A stretch of 64,000 nucleotides of DNA, from NCBI GenBank assembly GCA_031291275.1, contig JARLJJ010000338.1:31120-95119 (forward strand), read 5' to 3'. Below are positions 1 through 8,454 of this stretch, piece after piece (position 1 is the first letter of the stretch; every line of letters begins with the position of its first letter). The notes under the pieces are model-generated. The model searched no databases, was not told the origin of the DNA, and saw nothing but the letters and a program-made list of their open reading frames with translations. The position numbers and the translations under genes were made by a program. This DNA is from Formivibrio sp. GTDB taxonomy: Bacteria > Pseudomonadota > Gammaproteobacteria > Burkholderiales > Chitinibacteraceae.

Positions 1-668
1 CCCGCGCGAATCGATGAAGGCAAGGCAATTGGCGTGTTTACAACTCGATTCAGCGTCGCAAAAAGCGATCCGCCTTCCACAGGCAACCGTCCGGTGAGTA
101 TCTGGTACAAGGTCATACCTGCAGCAAACACGTCCGCCTGCGCATCGACCGGCATGTTTTTAATCATCTCTGGCGCCATATAGCCAACGGTTCCACTCAT
201 CCCGATCTGGCCAGCTTGCCGCGTTGCTACCCCGAAATCCATGATGCGCGCATGTCCGTTACGATCAACCATGATGTTTTGCGGTTTGATATCGCGATGA
301 ATAACCCCTTGCGAATGCGCATAACTTAGACCATCAAGCATACCCAGCATCAGTTCTACAGCACGAACGGGCGTCAACGCCCCTTCGCGATGGAGGAGTG
401 CGGCCAGCGTTTCACCCTCAACGTACTCAAAAACCAACCCCGTACGCCCACTTTCGATGAACACATCATGCAGAGCGACGATATTGGGATGCTGCAGTTT
501 GCTTACCAGACGTGCTTCGTCAAGCTCCGTGGGCTGCTCACTTGAACGCAACAATTTGATCGCCACTTTACGATCCAGGCGAGTATCGACGGCAAGATAA
601 ACCGTTCCTTGCGCGCCCTGCCCCAGGTTACGTTCGATGCGAAACCGCCCATTCCCAACTTCAGCCAT
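1..668 (-). CDS. Serine/threonine protein kinase, N-terminal part (runs off the left edge)
   Basis: Translating the minus strand from the ATG at 668 gives 222 codons with the order of a Hanks-type kinase. I see a glycine-rich loop (GQGAQGTV, residues 16-23), the VAIK lysine K38, the catalytic loop HRDIKPQN (D126, N131), the DFG metal-binding motif (D144) and an APE-like motif in the activation segment. Such bacterial kinases phosphorylate Ser/Thr on partner proteins in the cytoplasm and are often membrane anchored by a C-terminal helix, which would lie outside the window. An AAGGGG ribosome site sits about 10 nt before the ATG. Substrate unknown. The gene is cut by the window edge, not visibly broken. 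Confidence 0.9.
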   Translation of the reverse strand, partial: MAEVGNGRFRIERNLGQGAQGTVYLAVDTRLDRKVAIKLLRSSEQPTELDEARLVSKLQHPNIVALHDVFIESGRTGLVFEYVEGETLAALLHREGALTPVRAVELMLGMLDGLSYAHSQGVIHRDIKPQNIMVDRNGHARIMDFGVATRQAGQIGMSGTVGYMAPEMIKNMPVDAQADVFAAGMTLYQILTGRLPVEGGSLFATLNRVVNTPIALPSSIRA

Positions 669-967
669 ACTGTCATGTCCCCTTACGTGTAGTTATCAGT
701 ATAGCGATGCGCTCCTTTTCTTTGTAAGAATTCAGATGCAGGGCCTAAATCGTGCGTCCATCCACCTTCAACAAAACATTCACCATCAATGCTCACACCA
801 CGCACTATGTTATTAAGTATGAGTGATTCGACACATACCGAAATCTTTTTGGCCGCAGCAAGATCAGCGACAAAACTTTGAACCCAGTAATTTCAACCGA
901 ACTGACAAAAAATAGGCTTATCCAAAAAACACGTTCTGATATCGAATATCGAACAGGAGTACACACC

Positions 968-1873
968 ATGCGTAACAAAATTATTTTGTTGTCGATTCTG
1001 CTATGCCCGCTGGCACCAGCCATGGCACAGGTCAGCATCGGGATCGGACTGCCCAACGTCAGCATTGGGGTCCATCTTGGAACATATCCGAAGCTCGTGC
1101 CGGTACCGGGCTACCCGGTCTATTACGCTCCGAACCTGGATTCAAATTATTTTTTTTACGATGGCTTGTACTGGGTCTATCTGGATGATGGCTGGTACGC
1201 GAGCTCCTGGTACAACGGCCCTTGGCGATTCGTAGATCCCATGGCCGTGCCGCTGTATGTATTGCGCATCCCGGTACGGTATTACCGCCACCCGCCTGAA
1301 TATTTCCGCGGCTGGAGAAGAGAGGCGCCACCACGCTGGGATGAACACTGGGGCCGAGATTGGGCTCAGCAGAGAAGCGGATGGGATCACTGGAACCGCA
1401 ATGCGGCTCCCGCACGCCCGCCGCTACCGACTTATCAACGAAATTATTCCGGTGATCGGTATCCTCGAATTGAACAGCAACAAAAGCTGCAAGACCAGCA
1501 CTACCGTTATCAAGCACGTGATCCCTTAGTGCGAGGACAGCGGGAACAATATGCACCTGCTGCGCCCAATCAACGTGAAACGCCACGCGCGCCACAGGAG
1601 AGAAATCCCAGCAATAGCCAGCGTTTCGGCAATACTCCGTCAAACCAACCGATCGCCCCCAACCGGCCTTCGCCAAGAAATGAACCTCGAGGCCAACAGC
1701 AGCAACCTCAGCAAGACAACGCCCCAATGCAACAACCATCCCATCAACCGAGACAAGATGCAGGACCACGAGGCAATGGTGCACATCAGGAATCAAGTCC
1801 ACAACAGCGAGCGGAACCGGGGAATAAATATCGCAAACCCGTTGAAGAAGGCGACCAGAACCGCAAGAACTGA
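968..1873 (+). CDS. Exported protein with aromatic-rich N-terminal half and Pro/Gln-rich tail
   Basis: 301 residues. The ATG at 968 follows a GGAG site and opens a clear signal peptide that ends near AMAQ (residues about 1-20). An earlier in-frame start at 878 would bury the signal peptide and is not preferred. The mature N-terminal half is rich in Tyr, Trp and Gly (YYAPN, YWVY, WYASSWYNGPW), typical of small secreted proteins annotated as YXWGXW-like or hypothetical. The C-terminal half is a disordered Pro/Gln/Arg/Asn tail without hydrophobic segments. Probably periplasmic or outer-membrane associated. No catalytic motif is visible, so the function is unknown. Confidence 0.8.
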   Translation: MRNKIILLSILLCPLAPAMAQVSIGIGLPNVSIGVHLGTYPKLVPVPGYPVYYAPNLDSNYFFYDGLYWVYLDDGWYASSWYNGPWRFVDPMAVPLYVLRIPVRYYRHPPEYFRGWRREAPPRWDEHWGRDWAQQRSGWDHWNRNAAPARPPLPTYQRNYSGDRYPRIEQQQKLQDQHYRYQARDPLVRGQREQYAPAAPNQRETPRAPQERNPSNSQRFGNTPSNQPIAPNRPSPRNEPRGQQQQPQQDNAPMQQPSHQPRQDAGPRGNGAHQESSPQQRAEPGNKYRKPVEEGDQNRKN

Positions 1874-2292
1874 TAACGATCCTGCGCGCCGCAAGGAGTA
1901 AATCTTATACTTCCTCGCGGCGCGGAGCACCGTTAGCCATTGGACTACATTCCTAGTATTTTCAATCACAGGTGTTGAATCGGCGCGGTGCGGTCTATGT
2001 GCCCCTTTTCGATTTCTTTCGCACACCACTCATTTCACACAATTCATCATCAATTTCACGTTATGTGCGACAGCGAACAGAACGCAATCCCGTTCTGACG
2101 GACGATGGCTGCAATGAACCTTCGCCTTGAGACGGTATTTAGTCCGGGGCCGGGATGCATTCTTCACATCAGATGCCGCTTACCGCATCCGAAGTCTGCT
2201 TCAGGGGATCAGAAGGTTCGACAATGACTGTCAGTATCTAGCCGCTTCTGCAGGCAGTCGGCAAAGCACCCGAAGGCGGAGTACGACACAAC
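1874..2292. other. Intergenic region upstream of the OmpA-like gene
   Basis: No convincing gene is seen in these 419 bases; the short open frames have no ribosome site or protein-like composition. It contains copy E of the shared upstream motif at 2062-2086 and a GGAG ribosome site at 2278-2281. Confidence 0.6.
2062..2086 (+). promoter_or_regulatory. Shared upstream motif, copy E (OmpA-like gene)
   Basis: Begins TATGTGCG and continues with CAGCGAACAGA. It matches the core read from the other copies at about 16 of the first 20 positions and ends about 206 nt before the downstream start codon. Function unknown; the grouping is by manual alignment. Confidence 0.5.
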
Positions 2293-2997
2293 TTGAATCG
2301 GATAAAAACAATGACATATACCTTCTCAAAAAAACAAATGGTCCTGGCTGTATCGTGTGCGCTAGCACTGGGTGTTCTATCGAACGTGGCCCAAGCAGAC
2401 ACTAGCCCGGCCGACACGCTATACGCTGCAGACCAGGCAGGCAGCGCCGTGCGCAGTGGCACAGGCTTGTGCTGGCACACCGGGACAGGCCCCGCTGTAT
2501 ACAAGGCTGAGTGTGATCCAGCGCCTGTAGTCGCTGCAGTTGAACCTGCCCCTGTCAAGATGGCAGAAGCCGCAGCACCTGCACCCGCACCAGTTGCCCC
2601 TGTTCCCGTGATTGAAAAAGTCAAGCTGGATGCAGATACCTTGTTTACTTTCGACAAGGCGGTACTACGTCCAGAAGGAAAGAGTGCATTGAACGACTTT
2701 GCCGACAAATACAAAGACATCAAGCCAGAAATGATCATGGTCGTCGGCTATACCGACCGCCTTGGTTCCGATGCATACAATCAGCGTCTTTCCGAACAAC
2801 GGGCTAGCGCGGTCAAGAGCTACCTGATTGCCAAGAATATTGATCCAAGCCGTATCAACAGTGAAGGCAAGGGTGAAAAAGACCCGGTCACCAAGGATGG
2901 GGAATGCAAGGGTGGCAAGAGCGCCAAGGTCATTGCCTGCCTGCAACCTGACCGCCGTGTAGAAGTCGATGTTACCAGCACGCAAACCGTAAAATAA
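2293..2997 (+). CDS. OmpA-family outer-membrane/peptidoglycan-binding protein
   Basis: 234 residues from a TTG at 2293 with GGAG 11 nt upstream. An ATG at 2311 (MTYTFSKK) is the alternative start, with a weaker ribosome site. A signal peptide ends near AQADT. An Ala/Pro-rich linker (about 85-110) leads to an OmpA C-terminal domain with the LFTFDKAVLRPEG strand, the VVGYTDRLGSDAYNQRLSEQRA signature and a terminal PDRRVEVDV. That domain non-covalently binds diaminopimelate of peptidoglycan. No long beta-barrel precedes it, so it is a short OmpA-like tether, not a porin. An internal Cys pair (GECKGG and IACLQ) lies in the variable loop. A strong terminator follows at 3048-3087. Confidence 0.88.
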   Translation: MNRIKTMTYTFSKKQMVLAVSCALALGVLSNVAQADTSPADTLYAADQAGSAVRSGTGLCWHTGTGPAVYKAECDPAPVVAAVEPAPVKMAEAAAPAPAPVAPVPVIEKVKLDADTLFTFDKAVLRPEGKSALNDFADKYKDIKPEMIMVVGYTDRLGSDAYNQRLSEQRASAVKSYLIAKNIDPSRINSEGKGEKDPVTKDGECKGGKSAKVIACLQPDRRVEVDVTSTQTVK

Positions 2998-3026
2998 ACG
3001 CACCTCGCTTACGGTCTGGCTGCCTA

Positions 3027-3405
3027 AAAATGCCCTGCTCTTGCAGTAATGCCGTTCACTTAAGCCAAGTGAACGGCATTTTGTTTTTGTACGATGCTGA
3101 ATATGTCGGCGGCGATAATAAGCACACCCTTGCCCTGGTAGGTGCCAAGAAGCGCAGCAAAGCACGGGGGTTCGGCGAGGACTGTTTGAGCGGGCATCGT
3201 CCGCGAGTTCCGCAGCCGCCGGGCTTTGCGAGCATCGCAGGGAACCACGAAGGGGCACCGGAGCGGGCTCGGCTTTCGGGTGAAGGGTGCTTTGCCGAGA
3301 CAAAGCATCCTTCCTGCCCGCCGTGCGGAAACGGCACTCAAATCACGCGCCGAAGGCGCATAAAACCCTTAAGTGAACGGCATTACTGCTCTTGCAGGGC
3401 ATTTT
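3027..3405. repeat. 379-bp module bounded by 38-bp near-perfect inverted repeats
   Basis: The left arm (3027-3064) and the right arm (3368-3405) are inverted copies that differ only in the orientation of a short inner palindrome (CTGCTCTTGCAG). The left arm contains half of the OmpA-gene terminator. The interior is GC-rich, has no credible gene and differs in style from flanking coding DNA; its open frames are rich in Arg/Gly/Pro as in non-coding dispersed repeats. It could be a non-autonomous mobile element or an inverted duplication. No clear target-site duplication was found by eye. Confidence 0.6.
3048..3087 (+). terminator. Rho-independent terminator after the OmpA-like gene
   Basis: A perfect 14-bp stem (3048-3061 with 3067-3080) around a 5-nt loop is followed by TTTGTTTTTG. 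The stem sequence AAGTGAACGGCATT occurs a third time at 3371-3384. Confidence 0.85.
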
Positions 3406-3444
3406 CTAAGCTCTTGTAAACGCCAGACGAACATTATTATCGGC

Positions 3445-3469
3445 TATGTACGCCAACAGACAGACGACG
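3445..3469 (+). promoter_or_regulatory. Shared upstream motif, copy A (glycine-zipper lipoprotein)
   Basis: TATGTACGCCAACAGACAGA followed by CGACG. It is identical to copy B at 21 of 25 positions and ends 175 nt before the lipoprotein start codon. Confidence 0.6.
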
Positions 3470-3644
3470 CCGCGCACTCCTTCTACGCTTGATTCATCAG
3501 AGCAATTCATCACTCTTTGGCAAAGGGAATACATACAGCTCACTTGCGAGCAGCACCCCAAGCCCATGCGTGAAATATGAAAAAACAGCTTTGGTAAACA
3601 AGAAACAAACAATGGAAACGTGACATTTCAAAAGAGGCTATCTC

Positions 3645-3857
3645 ATGAACACTATTCAGAAATTGGTACTCCATACCGTGGCAGCAACCTTGGTCCTTGG
3701 CTTGGCGGGTTGTGCAGGCATGTCGAAGCAAGGGCAGAACACCGCTGTAGGCGCAGGTATCGGCGCAGTCGGCGGTGCCATTCTTACCGGCGGTAGCGCA
3801 GTTGGAACCGTAGGCGGTGCAGCCGTCGGCGGCGTTATCGGTCACGAAGTTCGATGA
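3645..3857 (+). CDS. Small glycine-zipper lipoprotein (OsmB-like)
   Basis: 70 residues. The signal peptide ends in lipobox LAGC at about residues 20-23, predicting lipid attachment to the envelope. The mature part is a glycine-zipper segment (GAGIGAVGGAILTGG, GTVGGAAVGGVIG), which usually packs into the membrane. The size and layout match OsmB-type osmotically inducible lipoproteins. A GAGG site precedes the ATG. A second small lipoprotein gene follows after about 130 bp, and motif copy A lies upstream, which fits stress-linked control by inference. Confidence 0.82.
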   Translation: MNTIQKLVLHTVAATLVLGLAGCAGMSKQGQNTAVGAGIGAVGGAILTGGSAVGTVGGAAVGGVIGHEVR

Positions 3858-3986
3858 CCAACATGCGATGTGCCAGCCCGAATCAGGTAGACACATCGCT
3901 ATTGATTATCCCTCTTTCCTTGCCGCGAGAATGACCAACACAGTCTATCTCGCCTCGGGATCGGCACCTTTCAGGAGACATTTCTA

Positions 3987-4181
3987 ATGCGATTCAACAA
4001 AACAGTCATCGCCACTTTGGCTGCAGGCGCATTACTGGCGATCCTATCCGGTTGCCAGAAACCAGAAGGCCCGGCAGAACATGCGGGAAAGATAGTTGAC
4101 CAAGCAGCAGAAAACGTTGGGCAGCAGATCGAAAAAACCGGTGCCGATATCCAGAATGCAGCAAAAGATGGCAAAAAATAA
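3987..4181 (+). CDS. Small lipoprotein, entericidin-like in style
   Basis: 64 residues from an ATG preceded by AGGAG (spacing about 10). A signal peptide ends in LSGC, a lipobox. The short mature part is an amphipathic, Lys/Glu/Gln-rich helix (AEHAGKIVDQAAENVGQQIEK). The family is not identified with certainty; similar peptides are annotated as hypothetical lipoproteins. It lies in the same direction as the glycine-zipper lipoprotein, and no copy of the shared upstream motif was found directly before it. Confidence 0.78.
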   Translation: MRFNKTVIATLAAGALLAILSGCQKPEGPAEHAGKIVDQAAENVGQQIEKTGADIQNAAKDGKK

Positions 4182-4389
4182 TCGCGCTCCTCATGGCCAC
4201 GGGAGAAAAGCTCCCGGCATGCGCCTGTGGTAAAAACGGTCACCTCTAGATCACCGCAGCTATTTCGTGCCGACAAGCAGACATCCGCATTATTTGTTCA
4301 AGATGCGCGTATAAGTAGATGAGTCGCGCTTCGCGGCTTCGGCCGCGCGATCCGCCGGACTCATTCGTGTTTTAACAGAGGTACCGGCC
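4182..4389. other. Intergenic region with nested hairpins
   Basis: No gene is seen. Residues 4319-4364 form a 7-bp outer stem (ATGAGTC with GACTCAT). It encloses a perfect 6-bp inner stem CGCGGC-TTCG-GCCGCG with a TTCG tetraloop at 4332-4347. It may be a terminator for the lipoprotein transcript or part of an RNA leader of the following kinase operon; there is no strong T-run. Confidence 0.5.
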
Positions 4390-4497
4390 ATGTATAGATT
4401 GATTTCAACGATCTTCTTTTCGATCGCAAGACAAAACGTATCGCGAATATCTATGTCCCAGGATCACGGAATCAAGCTTTTGGCCATTTTTTCTTGA
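4390..4497 (+). CDS. Possible 35-codon leader ORF overlapping the hybrid-kinase start
   Basis: ATG at 4390 preceded by GAGG (spacing about 8). The predicted peptide starts MYRLISTIFFSIARQ and ends at a TGA (4495-4497) that overlaps the TTG start codon of the kinase at 4494-4496. This is the arrangement expected for translational coupling. No homolog is recognised and the ORF could be chance; its main value is in supporting the unusual TTG start. Confidence 0.3.
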   Translation: MYRLISTIFFSIARQNVSRISMSQDHGIKLLAIFS

Positions 4498-7400
4498 AAA
4501 ACACATATAAAAATGCAGCCTGGTTTGTCCTGTCCATCCTGCTGATTGCGATGGGAATGGCGGCGTCATTCTGGTCATTCAGGCAAATCGAAGACGCAGC
4601 CAATGCACAAAAACATTCCTACGCGACATTAAAGAGTGCAGACAATTTTCTGTCTGCATTGAAAGATGCAGAAACCGGCCAGCGCGGCTTTTTGCTGACC
4701 GGCGATCCCTCTTTTCTGGATCCTTATTTAGAAGTGCGCAATAACATCCATAGTCAATTGGACAACTTGCGCCAACTTGCCTTAATCGGTACAGCCCATA
4801 AACATCTGGACGCGCTGACACCTTTGATAGACGCAAAACTGGCAGAAATGTCACGCGTCATCGAACTGCGGCGCAACGATGGGATGGCGGCGGCGCAAGC
4901 GGCTGAGATCGGTGGTCAAGACAAATTCTTGATGGATTCGATTCGCGCCGAGATGAATGGCTTCACGCAGATTGAAGAAGATGCACTGGATCAGCGTAAT
5001 GCAGCGCTTCAATCCAAATTGAATCGCCTGTTTTTCATTACTGTCTTGTTTACCCTTGCATTCGTATTTTTGATCTATCGACAGTGGCAACTGCGCTTTA
5101 AAAATCTATTCCACCTGGAAACACAGCATCTTCTGGAAATTCAGGAAGCGACCAACAACCAATTGCAACTGGCCAACGTCACGTTGCAACTCAGCGAGGA
5201 AAAGCTCGCCGTGATACTCGATTCCATTGGCGATGCAGTCATGGCTACCGATGCTCAGGCGCGTGTCATCCTACTGAATCCCATTGCAGAGGAACTTACC
5301 GGCTGGACACAGGCAGAAGCCACCGGTCATTCCGTAGATGAGGTTTTCCACATCATTAATCAGGAAACCCGCCGACCAGCGACGATTCCCGTGTTGGAAA
5401 CCTTGGCGCACGGCACAGTACAAGGTTTGGCCAACCATACCATTCTGATTGCGCGCGATGGTAAAGAGCACGCCATTGCTGACAGTTGTGCCCCCATTCT
5501 CAATCGCGAGGGACAAGTGATTGGCGCCGTACTGGTATTTCGCAATGTCACCGAGGAATATGCCGCACAGCAAGCCCTGCGCGACAGTACTGCATTGATC
5601 CAGACCATTCTCAATACGGTAGTCGACGGCATTATCACCCTCCATGCCCACACCGGCATTGTCGAGACAGTGAATCCGGCCGCTGAACACATGTTTGGCT
5701 ATTCCGCCACGGAACTGATTGGCCAAAATTTCAGCATCTTGATACCCGAGCTTGATCGTGAGCAGAGCAATGGCTCCTTCGAGTATTACAGTGCCAGCGA
5801 CGCGGAACGCGCCAGTGGTCTGGTGCGTGAAGTGGAGGGCCAACGCAAAGATGGCATCATCTTCCCGCTGGAAATAGCGATCAGCGAAATGTGGTTGGGA
5901 GGACAGCGTTATTTCACCGGGATTTTGCGCGATATCACCGCACGCAAGCTGGCTGAAGAAGCACTCCTCAAGGCTGGCGCCCTGCAGAACGCCATTTTCA
6001 ACAGTGCCAATTTCTCAAGCATCGCCACGGATGCCAATGGCGTCATTCAGATTTTCAACGTTGGCGCAGAACACATGCTGGGCTACACCGCCGCCGACGT
6101 CATGAACAAGATTACACCGGCCGCCATTTCAGACATGCAAGAAGTGATTGCGCGAGCCAAAGCATTGAGCGATGAACTCGACACCCCAATAGCTCCCGGC
6201 TTCGAGGCATTGGTATTCAAGGCCTCGCGCGGTATTGAGGATATTTATGAGCTGACCTATATCCGCAAGGATGGCAGTCGTTTCCCTGCCGTTGTATCGG
6301 TGACAGCCCTGCGCGATGCGCAAAAGAACATCATCGGCTATCTGCTAATCGGTACCGACAATACGGCGCGCAAGCGAATCGAGGCTGAGCGGACATTGCT
6401 GGACCAGACACTGCAGGACAAGAATGCAGAACTGGAATTCGCCAAATTTGTGGCAGAAAGAGCCAACCAGGCAAAATCGGAATTCCTTTCCAGCATGAGC
6501 CATGAACTGCGCACACCATTAAGTGCAATTCTTGGTTTTGCCCAGCTTATTGAGTCTGGCACGCCACTGCCAACCCCCACACAGAAACGCAGTATTGATC
6601 AGATTCTTCAGGCTGGATGGTATCTGCTGGAATTGATCAACGAGATTCTTGATCTCGCGCTGATCGAATCAGGCAAGCTCTCGCTGTCTGTGGAACCGAT
6701 AGCGTTGGCCGAGGTGATGCTCGAATGCCAGGCCATGGTCGAACCACAGGCGCAGAAACGCGGCATCAACGTCACCTTTACCCCGCTTGAAATTCCCTAT
6801 TTTGTCTGTGCCGACCGGATACGGGTAAAACAAGTTCTGATCAACCTTCTTTCCAATGCCATCAAATATAACAAGAGCGGCGGAACAGTTGGCGTGGCAT
6901 GCGCACTAAGTTCACCCGATTCGATTCGCATCAGTGTCAGAGATTCAGGTGCAGGATTGGCACCGGAACAACTTGCCCAGCTTTTCCAGCCGTTCAATCG
7001 CCTCGGCCAGGAAGTGAACGTCGAAGAAGGTACAGGCATTGGTTTGGTGATGACCAAACGATTGGTCGAGTTGATGGGGGGCGTGATCGGAGTCGAGAGC
7101 ATCGTTGGCAAAGGCTGTATTTTCTGGGTTGAATTGAAACTCACCACAGAACCACAAGCGGCTATCTGCGCAGTTGAACCCACGGAAATCGATCAGCCAC
7201 AGATGGACACCGATGCCCCGCTCTACTCGCTGCTCTATGTCGAAGACAACCCGGCCAATTTGATGCTGGTTGAAGACCTCATTGCCCGCCGGCCGGATAT
7301 CCACCTGCTCAGTGCCAGAGACGGAAATCGTGGCGTCGAAATTGCACGTACCGCGTTGCCGGATGTCATCCTGATGGACATCAATCTTCCCGGCATCAGT

Positions 7401-7637
7401 GGCCTCACCGCGCTGAGAATCCTGTCAAACGATCCTACAACCGCACACATCCCCATTATTGCCCTGAGCGCCAATGCGCTTCCACGCGATATCGAGAAAG
7501 GTCTGGAGGCAGGATTTTTCCAATACCTGACCAAGCCGATCAAGTTCCGTGAATTCATGGATACCCTCGATATGGCACTGGAGCACACGCAAACAGAAAA
7601 TGCCCTCGAACACCTAGACGAGAAACATGATGGTTAG
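4494..7637 (+). CDS. Hybrid sensor histidine kinase: CHASE3, three PAS domains, HisKA/HATPase, receiver
   Basis: 1047 residues. TM helix at about 9-30, CHASE3-type periplasmic domain (DAETGQRGFLLTG) at about 35-175, second TM near 178-198, then three PAS domains (about 237-350, 365-490, 500-625). The HisKA box SHELRTPLSA has H670 as phosphoacceptor, followed by an HATPase with N (NLLSNAIKYN) and G boxes. A C-terminal receiver has phospho-Asp D962 in LMDINLPG. It lies in the inner membrane; the signal is unknown. The TTG at 4494 is chosen because no ATG lies upstream in frame and the first TM begins directly after it. The next gene starts inside its 3' end, so the two should be co-translated. 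Confidence 0.92.
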   Translation: MKNTYKNAAWFVLSILLIAMGMAASFWSFRQIEDAANAQKHSYATLKSADNFLSALKDAETGQRGFLLTGDPSFLDPYLEVRNNIHSQLDNLRQLALIGTAHKHLDALTPLIDAKLAEMSRVIELRRNDGMAAAQAAEIGGQDKFLMDSIRAEMNGFTQIEEDALDQRNAALQSKLNRLFFITVLFTLAFVFLIYRQWQLRFKNLFHLETQHLLEIQEATNNQLQLANVTLQLSEEKLAVILDSIGDAVMATDAQARVILLNPIAEELTGWTQAEATGHSVDEVFHIINQETRRPATIPVLETLAHGTVQGLANHTILIARDGKEHAIADSCAPILNREGQVIGAVLVFRNVTEEYAAQQALRDSTALIQTILNTVVDGIITLHAHTGIVETVNPAAEHMFGYSATELIGQNFSILIPELDREQSNGSFEYYSASDAERASGLVREVEGQRKDGIIFPLEIAISEMWLGGQRYFTGILRDITARKLAEEALLKAGALQNAIFNSANFSSIATDANGVIQIFNVGAEHMLGYTAADVMNKITPAAISDMQEVIARAKALSDELDTPIAPGFEALVFKASRGIEDIYELTYIRKDGSRFPAVVSVTALRDAQKNIIGYLLIGTDNTARKRIEAERTLLDQTLQDKNAELEFAKFVAERANQAKSEFLSSMSHELRTPLSAILGFAQLIESGTPLPTPTQKRSIDQILQAGWYLLELINEILDLALIESGKLSLSVEPIALAEVMLECQAMVEPQAQKRGINVTFTPLEIPYFVCADRIRVKQVLINLLSNAIKYNKSGGTVGVACALSSPDSIRISVRDSGAGLAPEQLAQLFQPFNRLGQEVNVEEGTGIGLVMTKRLVELMGGVIGVESIVGKGCIFWVELKLTTEPQAAICAVEPTEIDQPQMDTDAPLYSLLYVEDNPANLMLVEDLIARRPDIHLLSARDGNRGVEIARTALPDVILMDINLPGISGLTALRILSNDPTTAHIPIIALSANALPRDIEKGLEAGFFQYLTKPIKFREFMDTLDMALEHTQTENALEHLDEKHDG

Positions 7638-8451
7638 TCCTGCCGATATTCTCAACGCCAGCATCCTGATCGTTGACGATCAGGCAACCAATATCGCGCT
7701 GCTTGAGCAAGTTCTGAGCGAAGCCGGTTACACCAGCGTCACCTCAACAATGAAGCCACAGGAGGTTAGTGCGCTGCATTGTCAAAACAACTTTGACTTG
7801 ATCCTGCTCGACCTTCAGATGCCCGATATGGATGGATTCCAGGTCATGGACAGCCTCCAGCTCAGCAAGCAAGACGACTACGTTCCGATCCTCGTGATCA
7901 CCGCACAGCCTAGTCACAAACTGCGCGCATTGCAGGCTGGCGCCAAAGATTTCATCAGCAAACCATTTGATCTGCTCGAAGTCAAAACACGCATCCACAA
8001 CATGCTGGAGGTGCGACTTCTGTACAAAAAGCTCGCGAATTACAATAAGGTACTTGAACAAACCGTGCAGGAAAGGACTGCCGAACTGCGTGAAAGCGAA
8101 GCACGCTATCGCAGCCTGACGGAGCTGGCTTCTGATTGGTACTGGGAACAAGACGAAAACATGAACTTCACCAAAGTTTCCGGTCCGGCCCTTGAAATGC
8201 TTGGCATCCAGGCAGTCGCGGAAGAAGACGGTAGCAGTGAGATCGATGCGGCAGGCTGGAATAAGTCCGAGCGAGCCGCGGTACAGGCCAGCATTACCGC
8301 CCGGCAGCCCTTTCTAGATTTTGTCTTCAGTCGAATCAATACTGACGGCACACAACAGAAATTCCAAGTGAGCGGGGAGCCCATGTTTGACCGGCACAGC
8401 CGTTTCATCGGTTACCGCGGAATCGGCGTGGAACTCACCCCAAAGTCATAG
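7627..8451 (+). CDS. Response regulator with receiver and C-terminal PAS domain
   Basis: 274 residues; tandem ATGs at 7627 and 7630 overlap the kinase stop by 8-11 nt. The receiver (about 10-130) has the acidic pair in LIVDDQ, phospho-Asp in LLLDLQMPDMDG and the conserved Lys in ISKPFD. A coiled-coil linker (LEQTVQERTAELRESEARYR) leads to a PAS domain (about 165-270) rich in Trp/Tyr (SDWYWEQDEN). No kinase, HTH or GGDEF output is present, so it may signal by protein contact with the kinase upstream or relay to another partner. The overlap makes it the likely cognate receiver protein of the hybrid kinase. Confidence 0.88.
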   Translation: MMVSPADILNASILIVDDQATNIALLEQVLSEAGYTSVTSTMKPQEVSALHCQNNFDLILLDLQMPDMDGFQVMDSLQLSKQDDYVPILVITAQPSHKLRALQAGAKDFISKPFDLLEVKTRIHNMLEVRLLYKKLANYNKVLEQTVQERTAELRESEARYRSLTELASDWYWEQDENMNFTKVSGPALEMLGIQAVAEEDGSSEIDAAGWNKSERAAVQASITARQPFLDFVFSRINTDGTQQKFQVSGEPMFDRHSRFIGYRGIGVELTPKS

Positions 8452-8454
8452 AAC

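Noticed and set aside
2127..2405. 92-residue plus-strand frame before the OmpA-like gene
   Set aside because: Overlaps the OmpA-like start in another frame and lacks a ribosome site or recognisable sequence.
3056..3419. Several ~93-129-residue frames on both strands
   Set aside because: They fall within the 379-bp repeat module and overlap its inverted arms; best explained as non-coding repeat DNA.
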